From: Euryarchaeota archaeon UBA89
Lineage (GTDB): Archaea; Thermoplasmatota; Poseidoniia; Poseidoniales; Thalassarchaeaceae
DNA: 33,189 nt
Reading direction: 5' to 3'
NCBI GenBank assembly: GCA_002495525.1
Contig: DAFS01000060.1
Location: 17,269-50,457 of the forward strand
Under the pieces are notes generated by a model that was given only the letters and a program-made list of their open reading frames with translations, had not been told where the DNA came from and did not search any database. Of this stretch, positions 1 to 8,673 are shown piece by piece (the stretch's first letter is position 1; the number at the start of each line of letters is the position of its first letter). A program made the position numbers and the translations under genes.

Positions 1-521
1 GTCAAATTCAATAATTTTGATAGAACTGGAATTATGAAAAATGTAATCAAACCTAATAAATTAATTATTGCAAGTATTACCCCTACTTTTTCTTCCTTTA
101 ATTTCAGCCCAGGAGATACGGCTATGACTGCACTGTTTCCACAAATTGCCCCACCAGTTCCGAGTGCCAAACTAGTTTCTAAATCTAATTTCATATATTT
201 TCCAATAAAGTAACATGCCATGAAGCTAGTTATTGCTGTGATAATAACTACAATTAGTCCAAGATATCCTATATCCGAACCAAAGAAAGATGTTAAATTC
301 AAAGCAAAACCAAGTAGAATTATTGCTAAGGGCATCATTATTTTAATCATCCATTTCCCTCCTTTTTCTATGTTAGGTACAAGATTCGCTGACAATGCAC
401 CTAAAATAAGCGCCAAAGTACTGGCTCCAATTTTAATGTCTAAATCGATAAAAACATTATTCATTGAGTAGGCTATAATACTAATTATTATAGAACAAAT
501 TATTCCAATTTTCCTACTCAT
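1..521 (-). CDS. YeiH-family (UPF0324) putative anion exporter, partial at window edge
   Basis: This is the first 173 residues of an integral membrane protein whose C-terminus lies beyond the window. It reads as successive hydrophobic helices. A glycine-rich GTGGAICGNSAVIAV segment lies near residues 119-133, followed by a charged LKLKEEKVG loop and another helix. This arrangement is what I associate with the UPF0324/YeiH family, often annotated as putative sulfate exporters; the substrate is not shown by sequence. The ATG at 521 is preceded by GTGAT, a reasonable archaeal Shine-Dalgarno. It starts nine bases after the TraB-family stop, so the two are probably co-transcribed. The family call is from remembered motif similarity and transport function is inferred. 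Confidence 0.72.
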   Translation of the reverse strand, partial: MSRKIGIICSIIISIIAYSMNNVFIDLDIKIGASTLALILGALSANLVPNIEKGGKWMIKIMMPLAIILLGFALNLTSFFGSDIGYLGLIVVIITAITSFMACYFIGKYMKLDLETSLALGTGGAICGNSAVIAVSPGLKLKEEKVGVILAIINLLGLITFFIIPVLSKLLNL

Positions 522-530
522 AATATCACT

Positions 531-1697
531 TTAAATAAATCCTGATGTAATCAGAGCTATCGCCAGAATACTACCCGCAGACGAGCCTAGATTGCCGAAT
601 ATTGTAACCATCAGTACTCTACCAACTTTATTTTTGAAGAAAATACTGTATAAACTTGAAAACTCAAGAAAATCATAAGCATCTTTTCCAGTAGGTGGCG
701 CCATTTTTAATTGAGTATAGCCTGCAAACCATCCCGCTGCAAGACTTGGGTTTAGAGATGTAATCGGTGATGCTATTGCGCCAACTAATATTGACATTGG
801 ATGACCTCTAGCTAGTAGAACTCCCAAACCTGCTAAAAATGAATTTAAAATCAGCCAAATCGAGATTGAATCTAATAACTCAGAAATATCTCCCTCATAG
901 ATACTTTTCCCGATCATTAATGCTAAGAATATAGGAATTGTAGTCATTAAATATTTAGGCCAGCTCGGTTTTTTTGGTTGCTCGTTTAATTTAGTAAGTT
1001 TAGAAGTAGTCTCTAAAGATGGTTTTTTTAAATTTATTTGTATTCCTTTTAAGTGTCCTGCACCAACTATAGCTAAAATTTTTCCTTTTCCTCGTATCTG
1101 CTGAATTCGTCCACTTAAAAATTCGTCTCGTTCATCGATCAGAACCTTCCCTGCATTTGGCGCAATTTTGTATACGTCTTCCATCATATTAGACAGTAAA
1201 TCACTATCTTCGAGTAATTCTTCCAAATCAAAATCATCATCATTTTCATCGGATAATAATGCATCAAAAACTCTAAATTTCTCAAAAAAACCCATGCTAT
1301 GCCAGGCTCTCCTTAGTGTAATAACTACATTCCTATCAATTAATTCAAATGGTATTTTTTCTTCTTCTGCAATATTAATTGCAGCCAATAATTCTGCACC
1401 CGGTTTTTCTCCAGTATCGATCCCCATCTTTCTTTGTTGAACAGATAATGCGGATTGAAGAAAAATCATCCCAGCTTTCCCATCACTAATGATTTTTAGT
1501 AAATCTTCATTATCTATTCCTTCAGGTTTTTTCAATGCCGATAATCTCGAATCACATAACTCTACAGCGATAACATCAGGATTGAAATCTCTAATTTGTT
1601 CTCTGACAAGATCAACTGAGGTTTTGCTTACATGGGCAGTTCCTAATAAACGAAGATTTTCATCTATGTCAACTATATTCTTAGTGATATTAGTCAT
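531..1697 (-). CDS. TraB/PrgY family membrane protein
   Basis: A 388-residue protein with the TraB/PrgY layout. The N-terminal soluble domain opens with the LLGTAHVS motif and the DVIAVELCDSRL strand, continues through a charged helical part, and closes with an IVGAGHLKGI motif near residues 215-224. From about residue 250 to the end there are several hydrophobic segments, probably four transmembrane helices. The family is named for the enterococcal pheromone-shutdown proteins and is related to TIKI/GumN-type putative metalloproteases; the GTAH and GxGH histidines are the conserved candidates. Its role in archaea is not established. Its ATG shares one base with the folP stop (TAATG), implying translational coupling. 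Confidence 0.88.
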   Translation of the reverse strand: MTNITKNIVDIDENLRLLGTAHVSKTSVDLVREQIRDFNPDVIAVELCDSRLSALKKPEGIDNEDLLKIISDGKAGMIFLQSALSVQQRKMGIDTGEKPGAELLAAINIAEEEKIPFELIDRNVVITLRRAWHSMGFFEKFRVFDALLSDENDDDFDLEELLEDSDLLSNMMEDVYKIAPNAGKVLIDERDEFLSGRIQQIRGKGKILAIVGAGHLKGIQINLKKPSLETTSKLTKLNEQPKKPSWPKYLMTTIPIFLALMIGKSIYEGDISELLDSISIWLILNSFLAGLGVLLARGHPMSILVGAIASPITSLNPSLAAGWFAGYTQLKMAPPTGKDAYDFLEFSSLYSIFFKNKVGRVLMVTIFGNLGSSAGSILAIALITSGFI

Positions 1698-2536
1698 TAT
1701 AGATCCTCCAAAGATGACATTGCGCGAAACAAGTCTGCATGTTCTGCGACATCATGGACCCTGATGATATCTACGGCTTTTAATTTCGACATTGCTGCTA
1801 TTCCAAGAGTTCCTGCTAATCGATCTCTTGCTTCAATTCTACCCAACAATTCAGAAAACATACTTTTCCTACTTACTCCCCACATTAGTTTTATGTTGCT
1901 CAGGGGGATTATTTCTCTACCAGATTTTAACAGTAATAGATTATGTTCTAATGATTTACCGAATCCGATTCCAGGATCTACAATTATTCTTTCCTGATTA
2001 ATTCCTTCCTCAAGGAGTAAACTTACTTTTTCATTCAATTTCCTTCTTACTTCCATTACAACATCATCATATTGAGGATTATTTTGCATATTCTCTGGTA
2101 AACCTTTCATGTGCATCAAACAAATACAACAATCACTTTGTTTTACTACATTAATCATATTTTGATCACTAAGTGCAGATATATCATTAATCATATCTGC
2201 TCCTTCTTCCAAAGAAAGTGCGGCGACTTTCGCTCTTCTAGTATCTACAGAAATTCCAACTTTAGGAAATCTTTTCCTCAATTCTCTAATCACTGGAATT
2301 ACCCTGGATATCTCCTCCTCTTCCTTTACTGGATTTGCACCCGGCCTAGTCGATTCCCCTCCAATATCTAACCAATCTGCTCCATTTCTAATCATTGACT
2401 CCGCAATCTTAATCGTTTCAGATATGTTATTACTCCTTGAATCTTCAAAAAATGAGTCTGGAGTGATATTTAGTACACCCATAATCCTTGGAAAACCATC
2501 TTCCCGGCGAACTATCAAGGGTCTCCAGTCAGGCAT
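1697..2536 (-). CDS. folP: Dihydropteroate synthase
   Basis: Makes dihydropteroate from dihydropterin pyrophosphate and p-aminobenzoate (or an equivalent arylamine), a cytosolic step of folate synthesis. The 279-residue TIM barrel carries the standard signatures in order: GVLNITPDSF near residue 20, WLDIGGESTRPGA, a SVDTRRA strand, a MHMKG strand, DPGIGFGKS, GVSRKS, and the terminal RVHDV. Length is normal. The ATG at 2536 leaves about 20 residues before the first strand, as usual. It overlaps the TraB-family start by one base and diverges from a membrane protein gene 55 bases away. Other pterin genes (pcd at 15859, the SDR and folB at 31915-33079) sit elsewhere in the window. In archaea using methanopterin the homologous reaction is handled differently, so a true folate pathway is plausible but inferred. 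Confidence 0.93.
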   Translation of the reverse strand: MPDWRPLIVRREDGFPRIMGVLNITPDSFFEDSRSNNISETIKIAESMIRNGADWLDIGGESTRPGANPVKEEEEISRVIPVIRELRKRFPKVGISVDTRRAKVAALSLEEGADMINDISALSDQNMINVVKQSDCCICLMHMKGLPENMQNNPQYDDVVMEVRRKLNEKVSLLLEEGINQERIIVDPGIGFGKSLEHNLLLLKSGREIIPLSNIKLMWGVSRKSMFSELLGRIEARDRLAGTLGIAAMSKLKAVDIIRVHDVAEHADLFRAMSSLEDL

Positions 2537-2591
2537 GTTAGCACTTCGATTCTACCAATCCTTTATGATGTGATGTAGTGGCAATCCAACG

Positions 2592-3263
2592 ATGGTTATA
2601 GGGGACGATACAGTTAGTGACAGTTTATCTACTGTCAATCCAACCTCTTCCAGTATCCCAAATGATGACTCAATGAATCAATCATCATTGGAGATGATGG
2701 AGTCAATTATTCAAAGGCTTCAGCCTCAAAACAGGCATGATATTAGAGATATGATTTTTCAGCGAGGAAGAATTTCTGGAGCCATGCTTATTATGGCAAT
2801 TTTACTTTGGTGGATTTCGGTCGAGAAAGGAGCAGAGAGATTAGGAGATTCAGCTATACCAATTTCTCAATTAGGTGCTTTTGAGTTTGCAGAATTAAGT
2901 TTGATAGTTCCAAGTATCGCCTTACTTGCTACCTTAGTTATGTCAATCGGTAGAGAAAGAGGTAATGCAGTATTATCTAATTTAGCAGGTATTTTAGTAA
3001 TTCTTGGTGTGTTTTACATTCTTGAACCATTTGGTAATTTGGTATTAGGAACTGGTGAAATGGATGTACAAAATGCTCTTTTTGCCAGTGGAAGGCTCAC
3101 TTTGTTAGCATTACTACTTCATTTCGCAACAAGATTTTTCTTCGAGGCATTACTACTTCAATGGGTTAGAACTTGGTTATTATCAAATGATGTAGATATT
3201 TTCTCTTCAAGTACCCAAAATATTCCTGAGGGTCATACTGATGAAGAAGTTCCTCTCGCATAA
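2592..3263 (+). CDS. Hypothetical four-helix membrane protein
   Basis: I do not recognise this 223-residue protein. The first 45 residues are polar, rich in Ser/Asn/Asp and without a signal peptide. Then come four hydrophobic stretches: about 63-78, 95-117, 127-153 and 165-185. The last contains Phe/Leu-rich FATRFFFEALLLQW, and a short acidic polar tail follows. A basic ERGRERGN-like loop (actual residues SIGRERGN) separates helices 2 and 3. The stop is five bases before the GTG start of trm56, so the two are probably co-transcribed. Later in-frame ATGs (for example within the MMESI stretch) could be the true start, since the polar leader shows no conserved feature. The gene is real by codon pattern and spacing; function is unknown. 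Confidence 0.6.
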   Translation: MVIGDDTVSDSLSTVNPTSSSIPNDDSMNQSSLEMMESIIQRLQPQNRHDIRDMIFQRGRISGAMLIMAILLWWISVEKGAERLGDSAIPISQLGAFEFAELSLIVPSIALLATLVMSIGRERGNAVLSNLAGILVILGVFYILEPFGNLVLGTGEMDVQNALFASGRLTLLALLLHFATRFFFEALLLQWVRTWLLSNDVDIFSSSTQNIPEGHTDEEVPLA

Positions 3264-3268
3264 GAAAC

Positions 3269-3835
3269 GTGAACGGTGACAAAATCCCTTATGTTAGTGT
3301 CCTGCGGTTAGGTCATAGACGAGATAGAGACAAACGTATCACCTCACATTTAGGATTGACAGCAAGAGCATTTGGAGCCGATGAGATACATTTAGCAGGT
3401 GAAGAAGATCCATCCGCTTTAGAAACTTGGAAATCAGTTACAAAAAGATTCGGTGGTAATTTCAAATGTTTTTATGAAAAAAATCCACTAAGGTTTTTGC
3501 GTAGATTTTCAAAAAATTCAGGTGATGGGAAACCAGGAACAATTATTCATCTAACAATGTATGGAGAAACTTGGAAAGATGAATTGCCTAAAATTGATTT
3601 ATCTAGACCAATGGTTATTGTGGTTGGTGGTACTAAAGTCCCCGGCGAAGTTTACCGTTTGGCAAGGCATAATATTTCCGTTGGCAATCAACCTCATTCT
3701 GAGGTGGCTGCATTAGCAATATTTCTTGATTCTTTAATTGGTGATATCGAAGAAGAAAAATATTTTTCTGGTGGTGAAATTAAGGTGATACCAAATGGTA
3801 AAAGAAAACAAGTAATTACTTTTGAAGAAGAATAA
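3269..3835 (+). CDS. trm56: tRNA (cytidine(56)-2'-O)-methyltransferase, Trm56/SPOUT family
   Basis: Archaeal ribose methylase that modifies C56 in the T-loop of tRNA using S-adenosylmethionine. The 188-residue protein has the VLRLGHRRDRDKRITSHLGL opening and the TARAFGADEIHLAG strand. Its C-terminal SPOUT knot holds HLTMYG, VVGGTKVPGEVYRLA and VGNQPHSEVAALAIFLD, which form the AdoMet-binding loop in this family. Length matches the usual 175-200 residues. The start is a GTG five bases after the preceding stop; no better start lies downstream without losing the first conserved strand. carA begins 65 bases further on the same strand. The assignment rests on strong motif recall. Confidence 0.92.
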   Translation: MNGDKIPYVSVLRLGHRRDRDKRITSHLGLTARAFGADEIHLAGEEDPSALETWKSVTKRFGGNFKCFYEKNPLRFLRRFSKNSGDGKPGTIIHLTMYGETWKDELPKIDLSRPMVIVVGGTKVPGEVYRLARHNISVGNQPHSEVAALAIFLDSLIGDIEEEKYFSGGEIKVIPNGKRKQVITFEEE

Positions 3836-3861
3836 CTATTTTTCCAATAAAATCTGATTTC

Positions 3862-3867
3862 TTATAG
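3862..3867 (+). promoter_or_regulatory. Possible TATA box for carAB
   Basis: A TTATAG hexamer lies 34 bases before the carA ATG in the only intergenic gap of the trm56-carA stretch. At the usual archaeal spacing it would place transcription start about ten bases before the ATG, giving a nearly leaderless message. Such short AT-rich matches occur by chance in this AT-rich DNA, so this is a weak candidate. Confidence 0.25.
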
Positions 3868-3900
3868 TCAACGATTAATAATCGCGTTCTGGCAGTATTA

Positions 3901-5235
3901 ATGATGTCGGAGTCGACACCGGGTAGAGGATTCACTCCCGGTGCTGATATTTTAGGTGTTAAAGAACCACCAACATTCACCGATGCCGCTGATATTCTTA
4001 TTGATTCAAAGGAATTACAACCACCGAGCTTAGAACAGGGTCTTTTGATATTAGCAGACGGTACTCGCTTCAAAGGGCAATTATTTGGTGCCGAAACCAT
4101 CGCAATGGGTGAACTAGTATTTACTACAGGGATGTGTGGATATCAAGAAAGTCTAACTGACCCATCATTCGCGGGGCAAGTCTTGACTTTTACATGGCCT
4201 CTCCTAGGAAATTATGGGATTCATACTTGTGGCTCTGAGTCATCATCTGTCTGGCCTAGGGGTGTCGTTTGTAGAGAGTTGATGAAAATACCTGATCATC
4301 GTGATTCGATAGGTAGCGTTCATGACCTCTTATTGTCTCATGGTGTACCTGGGATTGAGGGAATTGATACCAGGTCATTGACAAGAAGAGTCAGAGAGCA
4401 CGGAACTGTGTTATGTGTATTCGGTCCAGTTGAAAAAGAGCAAGAATTGATTGAAATTTTAGAAAACCTTTCACCTCCAGACCATTCGGATTTAGTTGCT
4501 GAAGTAACTTGTTCTAAATCAATAATTTTGAATGAAGGAGCTACGGATGTAGATGGTAATCCTCTTCCTCGTCTCGCTGCAATTGATTGTGGTATTAAAT
4601 TTAATATTTTAAGAGAATTATGTACTCGATTTGAAGTTGTTTGGTGCCCCGCAAATATGAAATTCGACGAAATAATAGAGCAATGGTCTCCTGATGCCTT
4701 TTTCTCATCAAATGGCCCTGGTGATCCAGCCCATCCAGGTTCAGCTACAATAGCGAGGGAAACATTAGCATCAGCCGTTAGGAAAGATTTTCCAGTGATG
4801 GGGATATGTCTTGGGCATCAATTAATGGGATTAGCAGCAGGTCTCAGGACCTACAAATTGAGGTATGGGCATAGGGGAGCCAATCAACCAGTAATGGATT
4901 TAGAAAGTAAGAGAGTTTACATCACAAGTCAAAATCATGGTTTTGCTGTTGAAGATCCTGAACAAGGTATGCTTGCACCTCATCCAAGTGGTGCATGTTC
5001 TGAAAAAGGTGCGAATGTTCTTGGTGCGGACTTCAAAGTTAGATATATCAATTCTAATGATAGAACTGTTGAGGGTTTAGACTTGGTTGGTAAATCTTCG
5101 TTTACAGTACAATTCCATCCAGAAGCTCGGCCTGGTCCATTAGATGCGGCTCCATTATTCGATAGATTTTCAGATGTAGTAAATAAAAAAATTCCTACAA
5201 ACAAAATCGCTAGAGCACTTAGAGGTGATAATTAG
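3901..5235 (+). CDS. carA: Carbamoyl-phosphate synthase small (glutaminase) subunit
   Basis: Hydrolyses glutamine and passes ammonia to CarB for carbamoyl phosphate, feeding pyrimidine and arginine synthesis. The small-subunit N-domain starts near residue 46 (GLLILADGTRFKGQLFG) and includes the GYQESLTDPSFAGQ motif. The class I glutamine amidotransferase domain has nucleophile Cys303 in GICLGHQL and the His406/Glu408 pair in FHPEARPGP. At 444 residues it is longer than usual (about 360-390) because of a polar, proline-containing N-terminal extension of about 42 residues. The ATG at 3901 is the first of two tandem ATGs; no later ATG lies before the conserved domain, so the extension is probably real unless a TTG is used. 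Its stop overlaps the carB GTG by one base (TAGTG). Confidence 0.95.
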   Translation: MMSESTPGRGFTPGADILGVKEPPTFTDAADILIDSKELQPPSLEQGLLILADGTRFKGQLFGAETIAMGELVFTTGMCGYQESLTDPSFAGQVLTFTWPLLGNYGIHTCGSESSSVWPRGVVCRELMKIPDHRDSIGSVHDLLLSHGVPGIEGIDTRSLTRRVREHGTVLCVFGPVEKEQELIEILENLSPPDHSDLVAEVTCSKSIILNEGATDVDGNPLPRLAAIDCGIKFNILRELCTRFEVVWCPANMKFDEIIEQWSPDAFFSSNGPGDPAHPGSATIARETLASAVRKDFPVMGICLGHQLMGLAAGLRTYKLRYGHRGANQPVMDLESKRVYITSQNHGFAVEDPEQGMLAPHPSGACSEKGANVLGADFKVRYINSNDRTVEGLDLVGKSSFTVQFHPEARPGPLDAAPLFDRFSDVVNKKIPTNKIARALRGDN

Positions 5236-8200
5236 TGCCTCGAAGAGATGATTTGGAAAGAATAGTAATTCTTGGAAGTGGGCCAATTCGAATTGGTCAA
5301 GCGGCTGAATTTGATTTTTCCGGCTCCCAGGCTTGTAGGGCTCTTAGAGACGATGGATATGAAGTGATTCTGATAAATTCAAATCCTGCTACTATACAAA
5401 ACGATCCCGAAATGGCTGATAGAATATACATTGAGCCATTATTACCAGAAGTGGTTAAGCGTATTTTAGAAATCGAAAAACCTGATGCAATTCTTGCAGG
5501 TATGGGTGGCCAAACAGCTTTGAATATAGCCATGGCTTTGGCACATGATGGTTCATTAGATGAATTAGGGGTTGAATTAATTGGCTGTAACTTAGCATCA
5601 ATTGATGAAGCCGAAGATAGAGACTTGTTCAAAAAAGTCTGTGAAGAGATTGACCTTCCTGTCTGTAAAGCAATAGCTTGTGATTCTATTGATGAAGTAA
5701 TTCAAGCGGCAAATACATTGGGTGTTTTCCCTCTCCTAATCAGACCTGCATTTACATTAGGAGGGCTTGGTGGTGGAACCGCATTTAACATGGGGGAATT
5801 AGTGGAAATTGCTAGTCAAGGAATTTTACATTCTGCAATAGGTCAAGTATTGATTGAAGTCAGTATTCTAGGATGGCAAGAACATGAGTATGAGGTAATG
5901 AGAGATGATGCTGATAATGCGATTATTGTATGTACTATGGAAAATTTAGACCCTATGGGGGTTCATACCGGAGAATCAGTAGTTGTTGCACCGCAACAGA
6001 CTCTTTCAGATAGAGATCATCAGAAATTGAGAAATGCTGCTCTAAAATTAATCCGGAGGTTGAATATCAAAGGAGGTTGCAATGTTCAATTCGCTGTGGA
6101 TCAAAGTAATGGAGAATACCGAGTAATAGAAGTCAATCCAAGAGTTTCTCGTTCTTCCGCTTTAGCGTCTAAAGCTACTGGCTATCCAATTGCTAGGATG
6201 GCCGCATTAATCGCAGTAGGGTATACTCTTGATGAACTCCCGAATCCTATTACTGGTGAAGGTACGACTGCAGCTTTTGAACCAACTTTAGATTATTGTG
6301 TAGTAAAGATTCCTCGATGGCCATTTGATAAATTTAGAACCGCAGATAGGACAATTGGTACATCAATGAAATCCACAGGTGAAGTTATGGCAATAGGTCG
6401 TTGCTTTGAAGAGGCTTTTCTTAAAGCATGGGCGAGTTTAGAATATGGCCAACCACACCCTCGGCCACTGACATTGGCAGATGCATCAGGAGGTGAGACA
6501 ATGGATGAAAGGGCCTCACAACCCTTGCCAGAAGCGATGCTGGTTGATTGGTTAAGAATCCCTACTGATAGAAGAATGGGCGCACTTTTTGAGGCATTTA
6601 GAAGAGGTTATTCAATTGAAGATGTCCGTGATTTGACTGGAGGAGTAACTCGCTGGTTTTTACATCGTTTCGAGAAAATGGCAGCGGTAGAAACTGAAAT
6701 TAGAGCTGCAGGTGAATTAGGAATGACTCCCTCTGACATTCAATCAGAAGAGATGCGTTATTGGAAAGGATGTGGTTTTACAGATTTACATATTGCGGAT
6801 GCATTATCGGGTTTTCCCGTAGCTGGATTTAAGCAATTATCAGTTGGCAGAGATGAATTTGCAGTTACAGCACGTAGACATGAACTTTCCATACATCCAA
6901 GATTTAGAATGGTAGATTCATGTGCTGCTGAATTTGCTGCAGTTACTCCATATTATTACACAACTTATGAGTGCGGTTCTGAATCAATAGGTATTGATTA
7001 TGTTCCAAATCTCAGCATTAGTAAGAAGCGAAGAATAGTAGTAATCGGCTCAGGACCTATCCGTATTGGACAAGGAATAGAATTTGATTATGGATGCGTT
7101 CATGCAGTTGGTGCAATACAAGATTTAGGTCATGAGGCAATTATAATTAATAACAATCCTGAAACGGTTTCAACTGATTTTGATACCAGTGATAGGCTAT
7201 ATTTTGATCCACTAACATTAGAATCAGTCAGTGAAATATTACTCCGCGAAGATGCTCATGGTATTTTATTGCAATTTGGGGGCCAGACCGCAATCAACCT
7301 TGCTTTACCACTTTCAAATAATTTACCACATTTATCCTCTATGGGTCTTGATATAGTTATGGAAGGAACTACTCCCGAAGCAGTCGATGAAGCTAGCGAC
7401 AGAGAGAGATTTGAATCATTCGCTCAAAGAAATGACTTGAGAATGCCTAACGGAATGACAGCGTCTAGTCCTGACCAAGTTCGTGAGGCAGTAAGAGAAA
7501 TTGGTTATCCAGTACTTATCAGGCCATCTTACGTACTTGGTGGTAGAGGGATGGAAATTCTTTCTTCAAATCGTCAATTAGAATCCTACATGCAGGACGC
7601 TTTCCTTTCTCCGGAAAGACCTTTGCTAGTAGATGAATATCTTGGTAATGCAATAGAACTCGACGTAGATGCAGTTTCTGACGGTAGAGAAGTTTTGGTG
7701 GGTGCAATAATGGAACATTTAGAAGAAGCAGGCATCCATTCTGGAGACTCAACTTGCTTTATACCTCCACAAAATGTTTCTGATGACGTATTGAAACAAG
7801 TTGATGATTGGACTAGAAAGATTGGAATAGAGCTAGGAATAGTCGGTTGTTACAATATTCAATTCGCAATTAGAGATAAGACATTATATGTTTTAGAAGT
7901 CAATCCAAGAGGTTCTCGAACATTCCCATTCGTAGCAAAGGCTACTGGAGTTCCCTTAGCAAGAATTGCAGCAATGGTAGCTTTAGGTGAGAAATTATCC
8001 GATCTGAATATTCCTGAACGCCAAGATGAGGCTGTGTGTGTTAAGGCACCGGTGTTTCCTTTCATTAAACTTAGAGGACTTGATCCTGCTCCTGGGCCTG
8101 AAATGAAGTCAACTGGAGAAGTAATGGGCAGTCATGAAAGAGCATCTGCTGCTTATCTTAAAGCACGATTAGCCACTGAATCGCCAGTACCTACAGAAGG

Positions 8201-8600
8201 AGGAGTTTATATCACTGTAAAAGATACAGATAAAGAATCAATAATTGTTCAGGCTAAGTCATTGATTGAATTAGGATTTAAGATATATGCTACTAGAGGT
8301 ACAGCCAGTGTTCTCCGCGATAAAGGGGGGTTAGATGTTGAAACATGCTACAGGATTACTGAAGGTCTAACTCCGGATGCTTTAGACTTGATGAGGCAGG
8401 GTAAAATTCAACTAATTATCAATACTCCTAGGAATACTGGCGGTGCTGTTCTTGATGGAAATATGATGAGAAGATTAGCAGTTGAACTCAACATTCCATT
8501 TGTTACCACTATGGCAGGTGCAAGAATGGAAGTTCTAGCCATAGCAGAAGCAATGGATGGAATACCTGAACCTAGATTATTGAATATTCGCTCACTTTAG
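5235..8600 (+). CDS. carB: Carbamoyl-phosphate synthase large subunit
   Basis: Makes carbamoyl phosphate from bicarbonate, ammonia and two ATP. The 1121 residues contain the duplicated synthetase halves. The first starts at VILGSGPIRIGQAAEFD, with RPAFTLGGLGGG and EVNPRVSRSS. The second starts near residue 601 with VIGSGPIRIGQGIEFDYG, followed by RPSYVLGGRGME and EVNPRGSRTFPF. An oligomerisation region lies between them. The C-terminal MGS-like regulatory domain (YITVKDTDKESI, ATRGTASVLR, INTPRNT, PFVTTMAGA) covers about the last 130 residues. It is somewhat longer than the roughly 1070 residues of E. coli. The start is GTG, overlapping the carA stop, which implies coupled synthesis of the two subunits. 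No truncation or frameshift is visible. Confidence 0.97.
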   Translation: MPRRDDLERIVILGSGPIRIGQAAEFDFSGSQACRALRDDGYEVILINSNPATIQNDPEMADRIYIEPLLPEVVKRILEIEKPDAILAGMGGQTALNIAMALAHDGSLDELGVELIGCNLASIDEAEDRDLFKKVCEEIDLPVCKAIACDSIDEVIQAANTLGVFPLLIRPAFTLGGLGGGTAFNMGELVEIASQGILHSAIGQVLIEVSILGWQEHEYEVMRDDADNAIIVCTMENLDPMGVHTGESVVVAPQQTLSDRDHQKLRNAALKLIRRLNIKGGCNVQFAVDQSNGEYRVIEVNPRVSRSSALASKATGYPIARMAALIAVGYTLDELPNPITGEGTTAAFEPTLDYCVVKIPRWPFDKFRTADRTIGTSMKSTGEVMAIGRCFEEAFLKAWASLEYGQPHPRPLTLADASGGETMDERASQPLPEAMLVDWLRIPTDRRMGALFEAFRRGYSIEDVRDLTGGVTRWFLHRFEKMAAVETEIRAAGELGMTPSDIQSEEMRYWKGCGFTDLHIADALSGFPVAGFKQLSVGRDEFAVTARRHELSIHPRFRMVDSCAAEFAAVTPYYYTTYECGSESIGIDYVPNLSISKKRRIVVIGSGPIRIGQGIEFDYGCVHAVGAIQDLGHEAIIINNNPETVSTDFDTSDRLYFDPLTLESVSEILLREDAHGILLQFGGQTAINLALPLSNNLPHLSSMGLDIVMEGTTPEAVDEASDRERFESFAQRNDLRMPNGMTASSPDQVREAVREIGYPVLIRPSYVLGGRGMEILSSNRQLESYMQDAFLSPERPLLVDEYLGNAIELDVDAVSDGREVLVGAIMEHLEEAGIHSGDSTCFIPPQNVSDDVLKQVDDWTRKIGIELGIVGCYNIQFAIRDKTLYVLEVNPRGSRTFPFVAKATGVPLARIAAMVALGEKLSDLNIPERQDEAVCVKAPVFPFIKLRGLDPAPGPEMKSTGEVMGSHERASAAYLKARLATESPVPTEGGVYITVKDTDKESIIVQAKSLIELGFKIYATRGTASVLRDKGGLDVETCYRITEGLTPDALDLMRQGKIQLIINTPRNTGGAVLDGNMMRRLAVELNIPFVTTMAGARMEVLAIAEAMDGIPEPRLLNIRSL

Positions 8601-8644
8601 TTTTCTATTAAAACCATACTAATATTTGGAGAATAGCGATTTCC

Positions 8645-8651
8645 TTAATTA
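8645..8651 (+). promoter_or_regulatory. Possible TATA box for the MutS-like gene
   Basis: TTAATTA is centred 26 bases before the ATG at 8674, which would make the transcript leaderless. The 73-base gap after carB otherwise shows only AT-rich DNA with a short T-run just after the carB stop that might end carAB transcription. Weak positional evidence only. Confidence 0.25.
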
Positions 8652-8673
8652 CCTAGAATTATCGAAGTAAGTT

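Noticed and set aside
5297..5632. A 111-residue minus-strand open frame inside carB
   Set aside because: It overlaps the conserved first ATP-grasp half of CarB and shows no motif of its own.
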